A stretch of DNA of 64,000 nt from Bin87 sp965243255 (GCA_965243255.1 CBDEUH010000004.1:930001-994000), one strand, 5' to 3'; shown: positions 28,488 through 38,518, counted from the first letter of the stretch. Program-made: numbers and translations. The notes: generated by a model from the sequence alone, not told the origin.

Positions 28488-29483
28488 GTGAAGATAATCA
28501 AAGAAAGCCTCGCAGGGGGCACCCGCGCCGAGGTGTCCGAACTGGCGCCATGTATGAACTGCGGCAACCACATCGGACCCGCGGAGGCTTACCGCATCGG
28601 GATTGACGAAGAGGGTCAGTCATGCGTATGGCACATCGTCCGTCTCTACTTCGACGAGTCTGCAAGGGCGGTAAGGGACACGTTGCAAGGAATGGGATTC
28701 TGCATCGCTCCTACGTTGCCCGAAAAAACGCCAGATACCGAGTGGCTGGCCGAAGCAGGAAGAAACGGGTGGACGGTGATCACCGAAGACAATCGCATCA
28801 CGAAGAACCCGGCCGAGCACCGGGCACTGATCGAGAACGAAGTGAAGTGCTTCATCCTACCTGGCCGCGCAGCTCCCACAAGTTCGTGGGACAAGGTTCG
28901 GGGGTTCGTGTCGATGTGGGAAAAGATCCAAACGGAATCGCTGTTTCCAGGTCCGTTCATATGGAGATTCGACGACGAGGTCCAACCGGTCCGCTGGGAG
29001 CAGGTCTATCCTGAGGAATTGGTCTTCTCCCCGCTTGACCTGTCCCAGACGCCGGTCGGTCACCTCCTGAACCTGTTTGCGGAGGTAGTCACGCAGCACG
29101 ACTTGGGTTGGTTCAGCCGGTCGTACGTAGAAGGCCTCCACGACAATGTCAGGCGAGAGATTGAGGCGCGTATCACAAGGGACCGGTCGGGCGTATTCGA
29201 GGAGAGCAATGACAGGAAGCTAGCCCTAAGCGACGCTCGGATCGGTGGCAGCAGCGACCTGAACGTACCTCTCGACAGCCCTGTAGACCTACAGGAGTTT
29301 AGAGAGGCATTAGTCGAGGTGGCTCCCGAGGATGGCACGGGAAAGTACCCGCTCCTCTTCCCGGCACGTGTATTGAGAGTCGTGGTTGGCACGCCGGGCG
29401 GACCGGCCCCCGGACGTGGGATCGCGATTGACGTCGGCAATACAGGTTTCCATCGTACTGAGATCGTTCGCCGGCCTCGTTGA
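28488..29483 (+). CDS. PIN-like (VapC45-type) domain protein
   Basis: 331 aa; GTG preceded by GAAGGAG seven bases away. After a short N-terminal part with one CxxC pair (CMNCGNH), residues about 50-150 have the PIN-like layout: an acidic residue in LYFDESARAVRDTLQGMG, PDTEWLAEA, and ITEDNRITKNPAEHRALIEN, followed by a strand with FILPG. This arrangement matches the PIN-like domain of VapC45-type toxins or DUF5615-like proteins, which cut RNA. The C-terminal 180 residues are unfamiliar. It lies just outside the kinase-end repeat. No antitoxin-like small gene is adjacent. Confidence 0.6.
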   Translation: MKIIKESLAGGTRAEVSELAPCMNCGNHIGPAEAYRIGIDEEGQSCVWHIVRLYFDESARAVRDTLQGMGFCIAPTLPEKTPDTEWLAEAGRNGWTVITEDNRITKNPAEHRALIENEVKCFILPGRAAPTSSWDKVRGFVSMWEKIQTESLFPGPFIWRFDDEVQPVRWEQVYPEELVFSPLDLSQTPVGHLLNLFAEVVTQHDLGWFSRSYVEGLHDNVRREIEARITRDRSGVFEESNDRKLALSDARIGGSSDLNVPLDSPVDLQEFREALVEVAPEDGTGKYPLLFPARVLRVVVGTPGGPAPGRGIAIDVGNTGFHRTEIVRRPR

Positions 29484-29676
29484 CGGCTGCCTGTTCGCAG
29501 CGAAGCTGGCTCCGACCTACACGGGCATCGTCGACTGGCTGAAGACCGCCGACCTCCGGGTCTTCTATTGCCAGAACGGCCGGGTGGATCTTTTCGGCCC
29601 TGGGCGGGAACAGTGGTCCCAGGAGGCGCGGGCCTTCTTCTGGGCGTTGCCGGAGCTGTGGGAGGCGGGAGATTGA
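29462..29676 (+). pseudogene. C-terminal fragment of an unknown protein
   Basis: A protein-like run (VDGCLFAAKLAPTYTGIVDW, then LKTADLRVFYCQNGRVDLFG and WSQEARAFFWALPELWEAGD) that overlaps the end of the previous gene in another frame and has no start of its own. Family unknown. Confidence 0.35.
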
Positions 29677-29687
29677 GAGTGGCATCC

Positions 29688-29880
29688 TGTTATTTGTACA
29701 ACAACACCAAGGTGGTGCCCTCGGGCCGCAACAAAGAGCAGCGGCCGGTCTGGGATCGGCGGATTCTGGACTTCGCCACGAGGGTGGGCTGGGAAATCCG
29801 GCTGTGTCAGACCTATCGTGCCCAGACGAAGGACAAGGCAGGAGGTGGGGTGAAGCACACCCGGCGCGTTCGGTGCAGGG
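29688..29880 (+). pseudogene. Fragment of an IS21-like transposase (integrase core)
   Basis: The stretch reads LYNNTKVVPSGRN...RRILDFATRVGWEIRLCQTY, then RAQTKDKAGGGVKHTRR. This follows the IstA/rve pattern of a target Asp strand, a 'dfA..yG..prlC.pYRAqTKGKvE' block and a following basic helix, with the catalytic Glu changed (KDKAG). Only about 65 codons survive. It differs from the intact IstA at 26 kb, so it belongs to another element. A matching C-terminal piece type occurs at 52240-52400. Confidence 0.55.
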
Positions 29881-30291
29881 TCCCGCGCCAACGGACGGGG
29901 TCTGACCGCCGCCGATCACGGCGCATCAGGTGGTGACCACGTTGTCGTGCCGGCAATGGCGGCGGGCGTTGGCCACTCGCGGATGATTCAATTCGGCAAA
30001 TGCGTCGGCTTACTCGTTCGTGGCGGCTCCTCCCAGACTCGGCATTTGCCAACACCGCACGCTAACCCGACACCTCAAGTATCTGTTTCCGATAGCCCTG
30101 GCTGTGCGCCAGCGAACGCGACGAGGCGGGCAAGGTGACCTGCGTGATGCTGGATCGGTGGACCCTGTCCGCCCCGTTTGTGTTGCCGACGCCGGCCACC
30201 TACCAAGACTTTCGACGCCGAATCTCGCCGAGGCTGCAAGATTGAGTTAGGCGCTACCAACTCAGGCGGGCGCCCGACGAAGCCTGACTTT
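29881..30291. other. Decayed stretch
   Basis: No intact gene. A plus-strand frame ending at a TGA near 30246 reads protein-like (ERDEAGKVTCVMLDRWTLSA, then TPATYQDFRRRISPRLQD) and lacks a start; its family is unknown. Confidence 0.35.
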
Positions 30292-30822
30292 TCATAGGCC
30301 AGCGTTAGCGCAGTAGTGGTCCAGTTCTGCCCGCGTCGAGTCCGTCGCCGCAATGATGCCCAGCATCGTGCTTTTCAGGCCGTCCTCCCAGGTACGGAAC
30401 CCCGTATCGACCGCCGTCTCCAGTCCCACGTCGAATGTCAGCATGATGACCTCGCACACCGCCACCACGTCTGCCCGTCTTATCAGCCAGTCATTTGGGT
30501 CGCCGCCCTTGATCCGGTACACCGCCTCCTGTACGAACTCCTCATCAAGCGTCCTGCCTTCCAGGTACATCGTCCTTCCGATTTCCAGCCCTGCCTCCAT
30601 GTTGACCGCATGGAACATCATACGCAGCTCCTCCCGGTTCCGCAGCTCATCGCCGCCGTTGGCGGTGGCTACCGGCGTTTCCTCGGGTTTCTCTGGAGAT
30701 GCTGGCGCCTCCATCCGGCCCACAATCATGTTGCCGGCCAACACCACCACCAGGCCCACGACGACACCCATAACAACCCAGGCCAGCACTCCAGGCGGCC
30801 ACCATCTGCGATCCTGTAGCAT
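30292..30822 (-). CDS. Single-TM protein of unknown function
   Basis: I start at the ATG at 30822, which has GAAGGTGAAC upstream; the open frame reaches 30915. The 176-aa product has a basic N-terminus, one transmembrane helix (VLAWVVMGVVVGLVVVLAG), a short Pro/Glu linker and an extracytoplasmic helical domain of about 120 residues. One Cys lies in the domain and one near the C-terminus (HYCANAGL). No family recognised. It follows the phosphatase/hydrolase fusion gene on the same strand about 200 bp downstream, so co-transcription is possible. Confidence 0.6.
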   Translation of the reverse strand: MLQDRRWWPPGVLAWVVMGVVVGLVVVLAGNMIVGRMEAPASPEKPEETPVATANGGDELRNREELRMMFHAVNMEAGLEIGRTMYLEGRTLDEEFVQEAVYRIKGGDPNDWLIRRADVVAVCEVIMLTFDVGLETAVDTGFRTWEDGLKSTMLGIIAATDSTRAELDHYCANAGL

Positions 30823-31018
30823 GTTCACCTTCTCAAATTGGACACTGTGAATAGGTCGAATCTGAACCCACCCTGCCGCTATCGAGCATGCAGCGCTCCC
30901 AGTACGAAAGACCACACAACGCCTCCAGCGATCACCCCCATAACAGCGACGCCCAGCGGGAATTATAGTCCTGGCAGTCCGCTTTGAAGCATCCTCGCAA
31001 CCCTGGGACGGCTGCTTG

Positions 31019-33388
31019 TCACAACCCGCAGATTTTCTCCCGACCCTGAACGCGCAGCGAATCCGCCAGGCCGGAGATCAGCTCCCGTTCCGCCAATTTC
31101 TCGCGCCAGTTCCGTGGTATCGCATCCACGCCGTAGTACGCCCCGGCCAACTGCCCGTAGATGGCCGCCGTGGTGTCCGCGTCGTCACCGAGATTCACGG
31201 CCTTCAGGCATCCCTCCTCGAACGTCTCCGAACGGTAGAACGCCCACAGAGCCGCTTCCAGACACTTGACCACGTGCCCACTGCCCACAATCTCCGGCGG
31301 CTGGCGCTTCTTAAAAGAACCACGGGCAATCTCGTCTATCTCTTTGCACAACGGAGCTCGTCCCCACAGGCCCGGAACCGGACAATATCTCGCTGACAGC
31401 AGCTTGGCTTTCGGCGCTCCCTGCAACGCGCCCACCATCAGCCCACCGAAGTACCGGCAGGCGTCGATGCACGCCCTGGCGCCGTGGGTCGTCCGCGAAC
31501 TCTCACCGCACAACCTCACGGCCAGTTCCGGGTCTGACGCGAAGTACATCGCCATGGGCGCCAGCCGCATCAGGCTGCCGTTGCCTGCTGATTGCGGGTC
31601 TCTGGAACCGGCCAATGCAAAGCCCATTAGCTGGTAGGCCTGAAGCGCCGCCTCGGTGGTGTTGCCGATGTCAAAACAGCTTCCCGTGCTGCTCAGATAA
31701 CCCTCCTTCCACCAGCGGACATACAGGTCCATCTGACTCCTGGCGTTGAACCCTTCCGAGGACACGAGGCTCTCGGCAAGGCAGAGGGCCATTGAGGTAT
31801 CGTCGGTCCACTGGCCAGGTCGCAGGCGGAACGGGCCGCCCCCCACCATATCGGTCACCGGCTCAAAACTGCCGGGCGTCTTGAACTCCACGGTGGTGCC
31901 CACGGCGTCGCCCGCTGCCAGCCCCATCAGGCAGCCCCGATAGCGGTCAGGCATCGAAACTTCCTCCTTGGCCCAATCCCTGACGTAACCATCCTGCAGG
32001 TTGTTCTCTGGCGAACGCGGCATTGTAAGGCTTTTCGGGTTCTGTTTCCACAGCTCTTTGAGCCGATCCAGGGCGGCCTGACCGGGTTCATGGTGTCGTG
32101 ACAGCCAGCACCCGATGATGGTGCCGGTGCGTCCGACGCCGCCCCAGCAATGCACATAGACCGTTTCTCCGGCCTCCAGGTGCCGGTCTATGGCATCCAA
32201 CGCCTGCTTGGTCAGTGCGCTGGTCGGCGGAACCCCCTGGTCGCGAATGCCGAACCGCTCGTGAGTCGGTCCCTCCAACAGGTAATCGTAGGGTTTCAGG
32301 AATTCGTGGTCCTCGGTCAGGTCGATGAAGGCGGAAACACCCGCATTGGTCAGCCGCGCCAGTTTCTCCTTAGACGATGCCGTGTCCAGGTTCCGGGGAT
32401 ACTCGCCGGCCAGCAATCTGCCGGGCACTACCCAATAGCAGTTCTCGATGGGCCGAGGCGGGTCGTGTTCCGACGCCTCAGCGGCTATCCCAGGCAGCAC
32501 GCCGCCTGCTCGTTCCTGGGTCGCCAACTCACTGGCCGCCAGGTTGATGCTCATGTAGGCGGGAACAGCGGCCTTTTGCTCGCGGGTACGCGCCTTGCGA
32601 AGTCCGAAGTTCTGAGCCCACCGCATCGTCTGTACTTCTGCGCCGAAATAGCGTTTGGCTTCGTCGGTCGGCATCATGCCCATCGGGTCCGTATGACGAG
32701 CTCCGCCTATGGTCCGACCCCGCTGCCATTCGGTCAACGCCACCAGGTCCGCCCGATACGCCTTGATTACCGACTCGCGGGTTGTGATGATCTGGTCACC
32801 CTTAACGCCAATGGCAGCTTTCACTCGTTGAAACAATTTGCCGCTCACCAGACGGTCTACGGTTGCGCTATCCAGGTCTCCGTGTTCCGCCATCATCCGG
32901 TAAGTGCGCATCAACTCGTTCTGCATCTCGGTACCGGTGGATTGGGGTCCGACTTCGGGATTGGCGTACATCAGGCCAGCCGCAAATCCCGACATCAGGG
33001 CAAACCGTCGCCGGTCCCCAGCGTTCCGGGACATGGCGGCCTCGGCCAAAGGCGCAGCGAGAACAGGCAGGCTGGTTCCGGCCCGCGGTTCGGGGTTGGT
33101 AGCCGCGCCGCCATCGACGCGTCCCTCAAGCGCCTCGATGATGTGGCCGAACAATTCGACGTCGATCTCCTCCCAGGCGTCGGAGATGTCATCGCACAGT
33201 TCCAACGCCCTGACGCCGAAAAGGCCAGCGGCGGCGGCTATTCCACCCGCCTCTCCGCAATGGAAGGCTGGAGCGAGTAGGGCCGGCGCACCGGCAATGT
33301 CAGCCCCTTCGGGCTTCAAACCCTGCAGGCCCGCAAGCGCCTTTCGCAGGGCGGCTGCCACTACGCCGGAGTTCGATTTACGATCCAT
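31019..33388 (-). CDS. Dual-specificity-type phosphatase fused to ADP-ribosylglycohydrolase
   Basis: 789 aa. Residues 1-320 are an unfamiliar, mostly helical region. Residues about 325-480 form a tyrosine/dual-specificity phosphatase domain with the P-loop Cys414-x5-Arg420 (VHCWGGVGRTGT) and general-acid region IDLTEDHE. Residues about 483-789 are an ADP-ribosylglycohydrolase (DraG/ARH) domain: RYRGCLMGLAAGDAVG, metal-binding GQWTDDTS (Asp529-Asp530) and NLGDDADTTAA with the closing GQLAGAYYG. All key residues of both enzymes are present. The fusion would couple dephosphorylation with removal of ADP-ribose from a protein or nucleic acid. No signal peptide is seen, so it acts in the cytoplasm. 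Confidence 0.85.
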   Translation of the reverse strand: MDRKSNSGVVAAALRKALAGLQGLKPEGADIAGAPALLAPAFHCGEAGGIAAAAGLFGVRALELCDDISDAWEEIDVELFGHIIEALEGRVDGGAATNPEPRAGTSLPVLAAPLAEAAMSRNAGDRRRFALMSGFAAGLMYANPEVGPQSTGTEMQNELMRTYRMMAEHGDLDSATVDRLVSGKLFQRVKAAIGVKGDQIITTRESVIKAYRADLVALTEWQRGRTIGGARHTDPMGMMPTDEAKRYFGAEVQTMRWAQNFGLRKARTREQKAAVPAYMSINLAASELATQERAGGVLPGIAAEASEHDPPRPIENCYWVVPGRLLAGEYPRNLDTASSKEKLARLTNAGVSAFIDLTEDHEFLKPYDYLLEGPTHERFGIRDQGVPPTSALTKQALDAIDRHLEAGETVYVHCWGGVGRTGTIIGCWLSRHHEPGQAALDRLKELWKQNPKSLTMPRSPENNLQDGYVRDWAKEEVSMPDRYRGCLMGLAAGDAVGTTVEFKTPGSFEPVTDMVGGGPFRLRPGQWTDDTSMALCLAESLVSSEGFNARSQMDLYVRWWKEGYLSSTGSCFDIGNTTEAALQAYQLMGFALAGSRDPQSAGNGSLMRLAPMAMYFASDPELAVRLCGESSRTTHGARACIDACRYFGGLMVGALQGAPKAKLLSARYCPVPGLWGRAPLCKEIDEIARGSFKKRQPPEIVGSGHVVKCLEAALWAFYRSETFEEGCLKAVNLGDDADTTAAIYGQLAGAYYGVDAIPRNWREKLAERELISGLADSLRVQGREKICGL

Positions 33389-33517
33389 GCGTCAATCTCC
33401 GTTGTCAATCCAATGTAACTGGGATCAAGTTCTGCCGCGCCATGGCGGTCGTCCCGACTATTTCGCGCCAGCCCAGGGCGACCCGGCGTCATGACCAAAG
33501 CGTGAGCGCCGCCATCG

Positions 33518-36500
33518 CTAGTCGTCGTCCCGAACGGTGACCGCCACGCTCGGACCCGTGAGGTCCAGGTACGACGGCGACATTTCCCAAGCGTCATTCC
33601 AATCCTGCCGGCATTGGGCCTTCTGTTCGTCCGTGGTGTTCCCTTCGTACTTGGTAAGGTCAGCGTAGTCGCACGGCTTGTAAAGGTCGTAGTCCAAGCG
33701 CTCCACCCAGATGTCGATCAGCGCGGCGCCGTCCTCGGCGTCGGCATCCTCCTGGGCGCTATAGCTGAACGTCGCCCCCTGGTCCCACTCGAAGGCGGTG
33801 TTGCTCCAGTCCCGTTGCGGGTCCGGGTGGGTCCAGTTGTCGGGAACCAGGAAACGCGCTCCCTGACTGGCCTTGATTTGCTGGCGGCCATCACGGACCA
33901 GGGTGAAGACCACCACTGGATGCGGCGGCGCGGTGGCCAGGCGCACCGTGTAGGTGAACGAATCGCCCTCGTCCACGTTGAAGGACACGGGACTCACGCG
34001 CACGGCATCGCCGGTGGACGGCGCCAGCCTTGCCTGGGCGCCGGCCGCCTGGCCCCTGCCGACCGGATTCACCGCCCGCACGCTGAAACCGTACAGTCCG
34101 GTGGTGGTCAGGCCGGTGATGGTGGCGGACGTGCCCGTGGTCGTCGTGACGTCGCTGTAGGTGACGCAGTATTGGCCCGGATCGTTCGGGCAGTCGGTTC
34201 CCAACGAGTATTCGTACTCGTAGCCCGACAGCGGCGCCCCGCCGTCGTCCTCCGGCGCGGCCCACTCCAGGGTCACCCGTCCGCGAGACACGCTGCTGAC
34301 GCGCACCATGGCGGGCGCAGAGGGCGCCGTGGCCGGCACGCCGGTGGTGGTCGCCGATTTCACGGCGGAGAAGGGACCGGCGCCCGCCCCGTTGAAAGCG
34401 GACACCCGGTAGTAGCGCGTCATGCCCCGGTACAGCGTGGTGTCGCCGTAGGCCGTGGTGTGGTGGTTGCCGGTCAGCTGTTCCCAGGGCGCGTTGCCGT
34501 CAACGGATCGCTCCACCCGGTAGCCCTGGATGGCCGAACCGTTGTCCGCCGGCACGGTCCAGCTCAAGTTGATCCGGTTGTCGTTGACGGCGGTGGCGGT
34601 CAACACGGGAGCGTCCGGGCCGCCGGCGTCGGTTCGGGCGGTGCGCGTGCTGGACCACTGGCCGTTGCCGTTACCGTTGACGGCGCGGACGCGGTAGTGC
34701 CTGGTGGTGCCTCCGGTGAGACCGCTGTGAACGTACTCGGCCTCGCTGGCCGCCACGCTGGTCAGGGTGGTCCAGTCGTTGCCGGCGTCGGACTGCTGCA
34801 GCCCGTAGCCGGTGATGTCCGAACCCCGGTCGTCAGGTTTGGTCCAGGTCAGCTTGATCTCGGTGGCGCCGTTGGCCTGCGCCGTGAGGCCGGGCGCCGT
34901 GGGCACGCCGGTCAGCGTGGTGGCCGAGACGGACGACGAAAACTCGCCCGGCCCGGCCTGGTTCCGCGCCCGCACCCGGTAGTGTCGGGTTTCCCCTGGC
35001 TTGAGGCCGCCGTGAACGTAGGTGCGGACCGATCCCGAAGTACTGGTGAGTCCGGAGTAGCTGTTGTCGCTGCCGTCGGTGGAGACCTGCAGGTCGTAGC
35101 CGGTGATGTCCGCGCCGCCGTCGTCGGTGGGCGGGTCCCAGGACACGTTGATGGCGTTCTCGCCGTCGGGCGCGGCGGACACGTTGCTGGGCGTCCCCGG
35201 CGTCGCCGCCGGCGTGGTGGCGTTGGCCGTGCGGGACCACGATCCCTCGCCGGCGCCGTTCACCGCCCGTATGCGGTAGTAGCGCCGGGTTCCCGGGTCC
35301 AGAACGCCGTCGTCGTATGACGTATCGGGCGGGACGGCGGTGGCCAGTTCGTGCCAGGTTCCGTCGGGGGCGCCGTCCTCCGACCACTCCAGATCGTAGT
35401 GCGTGATCGGATCGCCGTTGTCGGCCGGCGTGTTCCAGGTCAGCGGGATGGTGTTGGCGTCCTTGGCCTGGGCGTTGAGGCTGGGCTGGCCCGGCACTCC
35501 GGCCAGCGTGGTCGTCGAGGCGTAGGGCGGGTCCGACCAGGCGCTCAAGCCACGGCTGTTCCGCGCCGCCACCCGGTAGTATCGCGTGGCGCCAAAGGGC
35601 AAGCCGCTGTTCTTGAATGTGAGGGTTTGGCCGTCCGCCGTGCTGCCGGTGCCGCTCCAGCCGCTCACTCCGTCCGCCGACCACTGTACCTCGTAGCGCG
35701 TTATGGGCGTGCCGCCGTCGTCCAGGGGCGGAGACCAGGACACGTCGATGGCGCTGCCGCCGTCGGGCGCGGCGGACACCCCCGTGGGCGCCCCCGATAT
35801 GCCCGGGGCGCGAGTGGCGGCTTCCGCCACGGCGGACCACAGGCTGTCGCCTTGGTCGTTGGTGGCCAGCATCCGGAAGTATTTGCGCGTGCCGCCGGTG
35901 AGACCGTCGGAGTACACGTAGCGTTCGTCGGCGACGCCCGGCTGGGGATTCACGTCGGTCCAGGGGCCGGTGGCGCGGTCGGCCACCTGTAGCGTGTAGG
36001 AGGTGATGGCCGATCCGTTCTCGGTGGGTTTGCTCCAGGTGATGAGGATTTCGGTGCGACCGTTGGGTTCGTGGGGCACGGCGGTCAGCACCGGAGCGTC
36101 CGGAGCGCCGGCGGTGGCGGTGCCACCCGCTTCGGCGATGGCCGCCATGGGCGCCGACCAGGGACCTTCGACGCCGGCCTCGTTCACGGCGCGGACCCGG
36201 TAGTAGCGGGTCTGGCCCGACTGGATGGTGAGGTCCACCAGCTCGGGGAGAGGCAGGTCGGATTCCAGCTGGGTCCACCCGCTGACGCCATCGGTTGACG
36301 ACTGGACCTGATAGTCCTTCACCGGCACGCCGTAGAGGTGGGCGATCTCATCCCACTCAATCCCCACCGCCGACGCGTGGACGGCCGGAGTCTGCGGCGC
36401 CGGAATCCCTTCCCCAACGCCGCCGGTGCCGGCTTGCGCGGTGATGGTGGCCGTGTCGTTGTCGGCGTCGTAGTCGTACACCGGCGTGGAGTTCCAGCTG

Positions 36501-38518
36501 GCGTTGGTTACGGCTTCGCAAGCCGTCTGGTTGTCGTGGTCCAGGTTCCCGGGATTGTCCGCGGGGCCGACGCAGACCTCGTAGTTTTCCGAGTTGGTGA
36601 TGCTCACGCTGGCGGTGGCGCCGTCGGACGCGCCCAGGATTAGAGTAGGATCGGTGTCCCCTGCGGATCGGTAGTAGCCCTTGACCTTCAAATTGCCGAT
36701 GTTCCACTCGCCTTTGGTGCTATCGTAGGCGCCGTGGCTGATGTGGAATACCTCCGCGTCGGTGGGCAACCCGGCTACCTTGGCGCTGCCCGCGCTGTCC
36801 GGCCCGTTGTTGACGGCGACTATCGTGAGCGCGTGTTGGTCGGCAGCGACGTGAGAATTCTCGCCGCCGTCCTGAACCGCCAGGTCCGCCATCGGCCCGA
36901 CGTGGAAAGTGTAGGACCCCGTGGCAGAATACTCCACATCGTCGTTGGTATTGCCAACAGTGTTATTGTCATGCGTGGCAGTAACCGTTTGCGATACCTT
37001 ATAGGTGCCGAGCTTCTCAAACTCGCCAATCAATTCAAATGGTCCGTTATTGGTCGCCCCCGGGTTAAACGCGGACAACAAGGTTGCACTGCGTTGACCA
37101 TTGTTCAAAAAAGCGTCTACCACTCCACGGAAATGAGCTTTGTCAAAGTCGTCATTCTTATTCAGCATTTCATACGAGATACTAATGGAAACATTCGACC
37201 ATCGCTCGTGTTCACTGGAGAATTCGTCTAGACTAATTGCGACCGGTGCTTGCCAAGAAGCTATGTCTCCGCTATTGACGCTTTTTGCATCGTCATCGTA
37301 CTTCGTTGTTTCGGAGTTATCCGGTATATGGACCACAGGTGGCTCCGGGCCCAGTGCCACCTGTGAATCGAAGGCTGTATAGATAGCCCTCACCCGCACG
37401 TCATCCGGGCTGTCGCATGGGTGAATGGAATCGCCTACGCAAGGGTGGCTGACGAATTCCTGCAGGTCGGCGCTGGCAAAGTAGGGAAGCGCCGGCGGCC
37501 CCAGACACAACCTCGCCACGTTGTTCGATACGTCGTCGTCGAAGGGGCCGGCGCCTGGCGCGGGGGTCCCGCTGATCGTCGCCGTGAGGCACTGTTGGTT
37601 CACGACCGCGGTGCTTGACACCCTGACCGGAATGGTCGCGGAGGTGAGGGTATGGATTCTCTCATCCTGATTCCGTGTCCCGATGGTGATGACGCTGTTG
37701 CTGTAGCTCGGCGCCGGCGCGGATGATTGAAAATAGGCGTAACTCATCTCGCGCGGGGGGGTGGCGGTTGAATCCACGTCAACGGAGAGGCCATCCGTCA
37801 GTTCAACGGCAATCTCAATGTCGATGTTGGCGCCCATACCAGCGCCAATGCTGAAATTCACCAGGTCGCCTGGAGAGGGATTCGGTTCGTCCACGGATAC
37901 ACCGGTGATTCTATAAGCCCCCTTCACTTGCGAAGTGTCGTTGGAACCGGTGCTATGAAACCAGATGCGGTCCGTGTTGTTCTCCTTGTGGAGATCGCTC
38001 TCAAAGGAAGACGTGGTCACCTCTCCAAACAGTTCGTGCGGGTCCTTGGAATTATCAAAAATGGGGCCGTTGCCTGGGTCACTATTACTAGCAATTATCC
38101 GCTTGCCCTCGATCACTTCACGTTCCAGCCCCCCCAGCGCGGCTATGCTCCATCGGTAGGTATGTCCGTCGTTCTCCAGCGACGCGCTCCCGACAGGCGC
38201 GAGGAGGACCGATGAGAAGTGGCTGGTGTCCTCGGGGTACACGATATGCACCAGGACCTCCACATCATAGGCGGTCCTGGCCCCGTGGTTCATAACGATA
38301 ATGTCAACGTTGCGGAAACTCCCCGACATCAAGGGATACTCCAGCATCACGGCCACGTCCACGTAGTCGTTATCACCTTGCTGTGCCTCGGCGGGGCCGG
38401 CGCCGAAATACGCGAAAGCAACGACCAAGGCCAGTAGAACCGCAGCCTTGATCCATGGCGGCGAAACTCGCCTCACCACGGTCGCCCTTGGGGATGGCAT
38501 CCAGCAGGGTGGTGTCAT
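33518..38518 (-). CDS. Large secreted fibronectin type III repeat protein
   Basis: The frame is open to 38713, but a signal peptide (PPWIKAAVLLALVVAFAYFGAGPAEA) begins shortly after the ATG at 38518, which I take as the start; a further ATG at 38500 is an alternative. Of about 1666 aa, the first third is beta-rich with CARDB/DUF11-like modules. Then come eight consecutive FN3 domains (each with a P-x-P...W...P start, ITxYxLQxS and TRYYRVRAVNxxGxGxWS end). The C-terminus is a Calx-beta-like module (FNVDEGDSFTYTVRLATAPP) ending VAVTVRDDD. No anchor signal. Probably an exported adhesin or matrix protein; the neighbouring gene encodes a related exoprotein. Confidence 0.75.
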   Translation of the reverse strand: MTPPCWMPSPRATVVRRVSPPWIKAAVLLALVVAFAYFGAGPAEAQQGDNDYVDVAVMLEYPLMSGSFRNVDIIVMNHGARTAYDVEVLVHIVYPEDTSHFSSVLLAPVGSASLENDGHTYRWSIAALGGLEREVIEGKRIIASNSDPGNGPIFDNSKDPHELFGEVTTSSFESDLHKENNTDRIWFHSTGSNDTSQVKGAYRITGVSVDEPNPSPGDLVNFSIGAGMGANIDIEIAVELTDGLSVDVDSTATPPREMSYAYFQSSAPAPSYSNSVITIGTRNQDERIHTLTSATIPVRVSSTAVVNQQCLTATISGTPAPGAGPFDDDVSNNVARLCLGPPALPYFASADLQEFVSHPCVGDSIHPCDSPDDVRVRAIYTAFDSQVALGPEPPVVHIPDNSETTKYDDDAKSVNSGDIASWQAPVAISLDEFSSEHERWSNVSISISYEMLNKNDDFDKAHFRGVVDAFLNNGQRSATLLSAFNPGATNNGPFELIGEFEKLGTYKVSQTVTATHDNNTVGNTNDDVEYSATGSYTFHVGPMADLAVQDGGENSHVAADQHALTIVAVNNGPDSAGSAKVAGLPTDAEVFHISHGAYDSTKGEWNIGNLKVKGYYRSAGDTDPTLILGASDGATASVSITNSENYEVCVGPADNPGNLDHDNQTACEAVTNASWNSTPVYDYDADNDTATITAQAGTGGVGEGIPAPQTPAVHASAVGIEWDEIAHLYGVPVKDYQVQSSTDGVSGWTQLESDLPLPELVDLTIQSGQTRYYRVRAVNEAGVEGPWSAPMAAIAEAGGTATAGAPDAPVLTAVPHEPNGRTEILITWSKPTENGSAITSYTLQVADRATGPWTDVNPQPGVADERYVYSDGLTGGTRKYFRMLATNDQGDSLWSAVAEAATRAPGISGAPTGVSAAPDGGSAIDVSWSPPLDDGGTPITRYEVQWSADGVSGWSGTGSTADGQTLTFKNSGLPFGATRYYRVAARNSRGLSAWSDPPYASTTTLAGVPGQPSLNAQAKDANTIPLTWNTPADNGDPITHYDLEWSEDGAPDGTWHELATAVPPDTSYDDGVLDPGTRRYYRIRAVNGAGEGSWSRTANATTPAATPGTPSNVSAAPDGENAINVSWDPPTDDGGADITGYDLQVSTDGSDNSYSGLTSTSGSVRTYVHGGLKPGETRHYRVRARNQAGPGEFSSSVSATTLTGVPTAPGLTAQANGATEIKLTWTKPDDRGSDITGYGLQQSDAGNDWTTLTSVAASEAEYVHSGLTGGTTRHYRVRAVNGNGNGQWSSTRTARTDAGGPDAPVLTATAVNDNRINLSWTVPADNGSAIQGYRVERSVDGNAPWEQLTGNHHTTAYGDTTLYRGMTRYYRVSAFNGAGAGPFSAVKSATTTGVPATAPSAPAMVRVSSVSRGRVTLEWAAPEDDGGAPLSGYEYEYSLGTDCPNDPGQYCVTYSDVTTTTGTSATITGLTTTGLYGFSVRAVNPVGRGQAAGAQARLAPSTGDAVRVSPVSFNVDEGDSFTYTVRLATAPPHPVVVFTLVRDGRQQIKASQGARFLVPDNWTHPDPQRDWSNTAFEWDQGATFSYSAQEDADAEDGAALIDIWVERLDYDLYKPCDYADLTKYEGNTTDEQKAQCRQDWNDAWEMSPSYLDLTGPSVAVTVRDDD

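Noticed and set aside
33614..35320. 568-codon plus-strand frame opposite the FN3 protein
   Set aside because: Antisense shadow with no recognisable domain; the FN3 repeats on the other strand are clear.
34833..36278. 481-codon minus-strand frame overlapping the FN3 repeats in another register
   Set aside because: Arg-rich frameshift shadow of the FN3 repeat coding sequence.
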